From Tachypleus tridentatus (taxonomy: Eukaryota > Arthropoda > Merostomata > Xiphosura > Limulidae), in assembly GCF_004210375.1 (NCBI RefSeq), contig NC_134825.1, positions 62,983,558 through 63,047,557 of the forward strand: 64,000 nucleotides of DNA, given 5' to 3'. Position numbers and translations under genes: made by a program. The notes under the pieces are model-generated. The model had not been told where the DNA came from, did no database searches, and worked only from the letters and a program-made list of their open reading frames with translations. Shown here piece after piece: positions 59,301-64,000 of the stretch (positions are counted from its first letter, which is position 1; the number at the start of each line of letters is the position of its first letter).

Positions 59301-61401
59301 ATTATAACTTTGCATCTAAATGTTAATAAAGGGTAGTGAAAGTAAAAAAAAAAACAACAAAATTTAAGGGTGAAAAGAGTTTTATATATATAATGATATA
59401 CATATGTGCACATGTTTATTAACAGTTTGAATTTTAGTTATGAAATATAGATATTCTAAAGATACTGAGATATTTTAATTTTATAGATATATTTTGGTTT
59501 TATAGAAGTGGTCTAAGTAAATTATTTATACATATAAGCACTTCATATAATTTGACATATTGGCTTATTGGTAGTGCCTGTGTGTTTAGTTCATCACACA
59601 AATGTTAAAAACATTCACTGAACTTATTTCGCTATTCCCATATCAACTTCATTACAGTGGCCGTAAAATAGTCGGCTAGTTTCTGTTGCTTTTACAGGTG
59701 ACAGTATAGCTGAGTCCAATTCACGTTTTGACATTATTGCATGTTCGTGAATATGTGAAATAAGCTTTTTCTCTTCATGTTGTTTTATTTCCATCATAGT
59801 ATCTAATGCATTTTCACATTTATGATGAATATTTCCTATCATTTGTAATTTATTGTATGTTTTTATGACATTTTATCCATTGCATTGTATAAATATGCTT
59901 TTAATTCATTAAAATTACTTTGTTATTAATGCTAAGTGTTTTGTCTGTACAGTTTTACAAAGTGTTTTCCAGAATTGTTTCTCATCAGTTAATTTCCCTT
60001 ATAAAGTTTTCCTGTCAACATTGAACAATATGAATATTAACAAAACATTTATTGGGGTTTGAGAGTGCAAGTAATTACTGTCAAAAAGCATCGGATTATT
60101 TTGCCTTATGTCACTATCATGAGAGGTAAAAAATTAGGTCTTTTTTAATAACTTAATAATTGTGTAAATTTGGTTTAAAAAAAAGAATTCATAGTTCTGT
60201 TTTTAGGAATTCTGAATTCATTAACAAATTTAATGTAATCTTTTTATAAATACATTATCATAAGTAATACCAAGTGCACTTTTGGTCTTCATGAAGAAAT
60301 TTGATGTATGCAATTGACTACAGAGAGAGGTTACTATACTAACATTTAAAGTTTTGTTGTTTTTTTTCTAAAGCAAACATATAAAAGAAACTCAGTTCAC
60401 ATGTTTTAAACTGAAAGTTTTAATATTCTTTCAGTTGATCAATTTGTGTGAAGGAATGAAAAGGTTGAAAGTGTGAGCTTGTTAAATGTTGCAAAAATGA
60501 CTAAATTAAATAATGTATCTCATGTTTAGTTTTAATCATTATCACAAAGTTGCTTAATATATGACATACCTTATGAAAGTTGATCTGTTAATTATTTTAT
60601 ACATTTCTGCTATCATCATCAGATGGCCACGTTCAGTTGATTGTCAGTGTATAAGAATTTATTTGAAAGTGAATTTCATGTACACAAGAAGTTACAAACC
60701 TTTTCAGTGATTTGATTTTATATTGAATAGTTTGTTAGAAGTGCTATGGAAATCCATAATGGTGGTGTTAAACTTGGGTACTGTACAAGTAAATATTATG
60801 TTGTTTTTTTCAGTTAATAGACTGTGTTGAATCATTTTTTTAAGTTTTAAAGGTATGACATTTTAATTTTTGTGGTATTCTTTAGATATATTTTGACATG
60901 GAGTTTATAATAGTCAACTAAATTACAATGATATAGTGTAATAAAAAATGTTAAGATTTCTGTTTTGTTATTATCATCAAGGGTGGGTTGATTCCAGATT
61001 CTTTCTATTTCTTAAGCTGTTTTTTTTTATTTTGCATTTTGAGATTGAAATGAGAAAAATAGAATATTCAAGCCACTTTTCAATCAACCCAAATCATTAA
61101 CAACAAAGTATTAGTTTATGTGGTTCATTTTATAAAATATAGTCTTCCAAAGTTTGATAATCTGAATTTATATTTACCAGCATGGAACAAGGACTGGAAA
61201 CCAGGGCCCTTTCCTAAGACTCCTGAAGAACGGGCTGCTGCAGCAAAGAAATATGGCTTGATTCCTGAAGACTATGAACCATATCCTGATGATGGAAATG
61301 GGTATGGGGACTATCCAAAACTTCCACCTGTTTCTGGTGAAGCAAGAGATCCTTATTATGCTTGGGACTTTCCAGTTATAAAGAAAAACTATGGTGAACC
61401 T
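56222..61401 (+). CDS. NDUFB8: NDUFB8, complex I subunit (first two exons; 3' part outside window)
   Basis: Accessory subunit (ASHI) of the membrane arm of mitochondrial NADH:ubiquinone oxidoreductase. Two exons join in phase 1 (G|CA gives Ala) to 105 residues. Residues 1-31 are basic and hydrophobic ([16 protein letters not shown]), a plausible mitochondrial presequence. Then [40 protein letters not shown] and ARDPYYAW match human NDUFB8 closely. The frame ends at KKNYGEP|GTAAGA where the human protein continues GEPMHWH. The transmembrane segment and C-terminus must lie past 64000. The start is the first ATG after a short GC-balanced leader. Confidence 0.93.
56831..56938 (+). mobile_element. 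tRNA-derived SINE, family 2
   Basis: CCCTGCTAGTACAGAGGTAA (A-box-like), TCAGGGGTTCGATTCCCCTC (near-perfect B box and T-arm) and a short tail GGGGCTTTGCTATAACAAAA. About 108 bases. The T-arm stem pairs perfectly, but no full cloverleaf with a 3' acceptor stem forms. It lies in NDUFB8 intron 1. Confidence 0.7.
57821..59075 (-). mobile_element. mariner transposon (inactive)
   Basis: Terminal inverted repeats: TCAAGTCATCCGTTAAGTAA on the left, complement of TTACTTATGGGATGGCCTGA on the right. At 1255 bases it is close to the usual 1.3 kb. It encodes a mariner transposase on the minus strand and sits next to TA-rich DNA, the preferred TA target. NDUFB8 intron 1, antisense to the gene. Confidence 0.88.
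57946..58899 (-). pseudogene. mariner transposase, broken
   Basis: From 58899: [20 protein letters not shown], then [20 protein letters not shown] and [15 protein letters not shown] (the paired helix-turn-helix domain). After a frameshift near 58550 come RDENWIYY (first catalytic Asp), stops, [11 protein letters not shown] (second Asp) and [14 protein letters not shown] (third Asp of the D,D34D triad). Two or more stops and one frameshift. All three catalytic Asp remain, so decay is by chance hits. Confidence 0.88.
59076..61180. other. NDUFB8 intron 1, distal part
   Basis: AT-rich. A 72-codon minus frame at 59624-59842 has no recognised motif. Nothing else is supported. Confidence 0.35.
61181..61401 (+). 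CDS. NDUFB8: NDUFB8 exon 2
   Basis: 221 bases between acceptor TATATTTACCAG and donor CCT|GTAAGA, residues 32-105, phase 1 to 0. It carries the highly conserved [13 protein letters not shown] and [20 protein letters not shown] region. The open frame upstream of 61181 is intron and should not be counted. Confidence 0.95.
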
Positions 61402-61579
61402 GTAAGATAATTTCTAAAATTTTAAATAAGAATGTTTGTTATTGATAAGCAAATTTATTCATTTTGATAAACATATAAGAAGGAACAAAATGATACAATT
61501 TTGTTTTTTCAAAGCCTTGAAATAATTCCGAGGTCCCTTCTAACTATAATTTAATTGTTTTGACTATTTTTGTCTGTAA

Positions 61580-63790
61580 GGTCTTAGACAGGATTGTGTA
61601 TTCTCATCTTGTTTGGTTCCTCAAATCAAACAATCTCCTGTTGCTCACCCACTGTTAGTTCTGTGAACAGTACTGTGGACCACCTGAATCAACTTGAAAT
61701 ATCAATCAGGGAAGAGGGAATATCTTCTTTCTTTGTTCTTTGGATTCATTACAACACTATGTGGAGGTACAGCATTTTGCAGAATCTCCATTCCTACTGA
61801 TTATGTGGCCATTTACCCATTTTTGTCCAGAACTTTTTACTGGATAGGCCCTTACAAGTCCATGTAGGTTTGACACTTTTTCATTTTTTCCACAGGAATT
61901 TGGAGCCCCTCAGGGCTGTGTTTGGAGTGTCACATATTTCAGTATCAAGATTAATGATGTCACTGCATAACACAACTTCTTTAACTGTTGCAAATGGGAT
62001 CTATGTTAATGACTTCCACATCTTGTGACTGCTCTCAATTGCTTGTTAAAGTGGACCACATCAAGTGGATTTACCTTTTCTTTCTTCAAAACAATCTGCA
62101 TGCACTTTTGCTGCCAACAGAGTATACTGAGCTCCATCTGAGTGATTGTATTCTTCCTGTGGCTTTCTGCACTTCTCCAGTCCAGAGTTTGTACTCTGAA
62201 TCCTGTGAACCCCTCTTCATCTCCTCTTTTTGTGAATTTCTTTGCAGTATGCCATTAAACTTCAGTTCTTACCACAGAATCCCATCTGAGGTTGTGTCTT
62301 TCTTTCTGAGTGGGCTGTGCTTTTTTGGAATAGGTGGTCTGCTATTCTTCCCTTTGGTCTTCGTATACAGGCATAGCTGGTCGAGTTGGGTGTTTCAATA
62401 GATGATGTTACTGTCTCCACTGATCAGTCCCTTGCCAGGGCCTATTACCATCATTCATTCTTACCTTGTTCTCATCAATATTCAACAATGGCTGGTCAAT
62501 TTTTCTCTATTTTCTGTTTGTATCAGGTTTTTCGGTATACCTGACCATGTAAATCATTGTGTGATAACCCTCCACCTGTAGGAGTGCAACACACCCTCTT
62601 GATGGATGCAACTCCTGTTTGATTCTGCCAAACTACCAATTCTTGTTTGGCAGTGTTGCAATTGAGATGTGTTTTGTCATGCTCTCTTCACAATTTTTTT
62701 TTAATCATATGGAATGGAAAAATTATTTCTACATTTTCTATTGTTTTTCAGTTTTATAGTTTTCTTTGCAAGCTTACTGTAGTTATTCTTCATTTGAATG
62801 ACTTTTGCAAGCTCATCATTTTATGATGAATACCAAAGCTAATGTTACCACTTCAGGGGTTGCATAACAATTTCTCAAGCTTCAGGTAAAGGGGTTTAAC
62901 TGTCTCTCACTGCATGTGTGGTTTTCTTGTTGGGGTTGGATCTAATCTTGTCCCAAGTTCATTTACCATCCACTTATGCTAGGGATTTGCAGATGCAAGT
63001 TCCTATTACTTATCAGTGCTTCTTACTGGCTGGCACAACCCTTGTTTTCTCAACTATTTCAACTACATTATGTTCCTTTGTCATCACTTCCTCTGCTACT
63101 GCTTCTATTACAGGCTGCTATCTATCACTGCCATCTGCTACTTTTCATTGCCATAGGAGTCATAGGCCTCTCTAACCTTCACTTTTGTGTATATTCTTTT
63201 GGGATCATTTGATTTACATTGCTCACTAGTTCCTAGATATTGTCTTTAATGAAATTAAATTAATATATTCTTCTTTTGAATCTATGGCATTGTGTGAAGA
63301 TTTGTTTTCCTTTGTTATTAACTATTGTAGGAAATTATCAGACATTTTAGCGAATGATGCTTTTCATGCTTCTTTTGTATCTTCCCTGGAAGGCTTTGTA
63401 CTTGCATTTTAATAGTCTTCCCATTTAAGACTTGAATAGTGAGAGAGATTTGTAGCTGTTTTTTTTGTATTGTGTACCTGTACTGCATGAAGCTGATTTA
63501 TGTCCCATGGAACATTTTATGTGTCTTCACAGGGCTGTTTGTTGCTTTCTTGCAAAAACAGATTAATTTTGACAGATTTAAGATTTGTTATTTATGTTTT
63601 ATGATGAATATTGTTCTTTCCACATTAATTAATTGGTTTGTGTAGCTGATCCTTTCTGTTTATCATGATGTTCCATGAGATAATTTTTGCCCTTTGGAAG
63701 TGAACTAAGCTGTTTGGTAGCTAATAATACCTTGTAAAGAGCAGGTTCCTTTTTCCATTTTTTCATGCACTTCAGGTGACACTGGATATA
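61580..63790 (+). mobile_element. very old I-type LINE copy 4 in NDUFB8 intron 2
   Basis: Plus orientation, heavily decayed. Recognisable pieces compared with 20484-26112: VWFLKSNN (for VWFLESNN), ISIREE, HYNTMWRYSILQNLHSY, LCGHLPIF, LTVANGIYVNDFHIL (for YVDDFH), FFGIPDHV (for FWIPGHV), and at about 63765 GCACTTCAGGTGACAC of the 3' tail. Stops throughout. It is the most diverged of the four copies. Confidence 0.65.
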
Positions 63791-64000
63791 TTAGAAATAT
63801 ACCTTTTTTATCACTAGGTGTCTCCACTTCTGTAAGGAAGGGGATCTTCTAACTTTTTATTCTCATTGGCTTATGTCTCTTATGTTTTGGTGTACCTTGA
63901 GTCTTTTTTTTTTTATGCCTTCTCAATGCCTACTAATTTGGTTAGTTTCATGACTCCCGAGCCATTTTGAACAGTATGTCCTTTTGTAATGTATGCCTCA

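Noticed and set aside
59624..59842. 72-codon minus ORF in NDUFB8 intron 1
   Set aside because: Charged and protein-like in places, but with no recognised motif, no splice context and no second copy in the window.
61120..61180. upstream extension of the NDUFB8 exon 2 frame with its own ATG
   Set aside because: The frame before 61181 lacks similarity to NDUFB8, and TATTTACCAG is a good acceptor matching the phase of exon 1.

Overview
The window reads as AT-rich nuclear DNA of an animal, most likely an arthropod. Both genes are split by GT-AG introns, and intergenic and intronic space is crowded with decayed transposons. The mix of elements (RNase H-bearing I-type LINEs, Penelope-like elements, tRNA-derived SINEs with CAAA-rich tails) suggests a chelicerate, perhaps a horseshoe crab. 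That last step is an inference from repeat style, not a proof.

Two host genes are present. (1) CSDE1/Unr, the cold-shock-domain RNA-binding protein, lies on the minus strand from a 5'UTR exon near 48336-48390 to its stop codon at 1225-1227. I assembled 15 coding exons with matching GT-AG sites and phases. They give an 886-residue protein with five recognisable F/YGF[IL]...FxH/R cold-shock motifs in the same order as vertebrate CSDE1 and a C-terminal SUZ-C motif. (2) NDUFB8, a mitochondrial complex I subunit, lies on the plus strand. Exon 1 is at 56222-56315 and exon 2 at 61181-61401; the remaining exons lie beyond the window. The genes are divergent, with about 7.8 kb between their starts.

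Layout: 1-1224, 3'UTR and downstream of CSDE1. 1556-7281 (last intron): a three-level nest, with a hAT-like fragment inside a TTAA-flanked piggyBac-type element inside an old I-type LINE. 7470-10536: a 53-bp tandem duplication, decayed coding-like sequence and a TA microsatellite. 10710-14104: a Penelope-like element arranged as an inverted dimer within one target duplication, itself interrupted by a terminal-inverted-repeat element. 14341-18129: compact exons. 18130-26253: a 5.6-kb I-type LINE with gag, endonuclease, reverse transcriptase and RNase H remnants, plus 331-bp repeats in its 3' tail. 26424-30519: a second TTAA element and a 34-bp triplet repeat. 30604-41000: 5' coding exons. 42521-44508: a second, truncated LINE copy in the first intron. 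48400-56221: intergenic region with a dead Tc1-like transposase and five copies of one tRNA-derived SINE, most with visible target duplications. 56316-61180: NDUFB8 intron 1 with a dead mariner. 61402-64000: NDUFB8 intron 2 with a very old LINE copy.

The two genes have no obvious joint pathway: one is a cytoplasmic RNA-binding regulator of translation and mRNA stability, the other a structural respiratory-chain subunit. The most notable observations are the nested and dimeric transposon structures, an undescribed-looking TTAA element family, a possible long out-of-frame upstream ORF in the CSDE1 transcript, and a His-to-Arg change in its third cold-shock domain.
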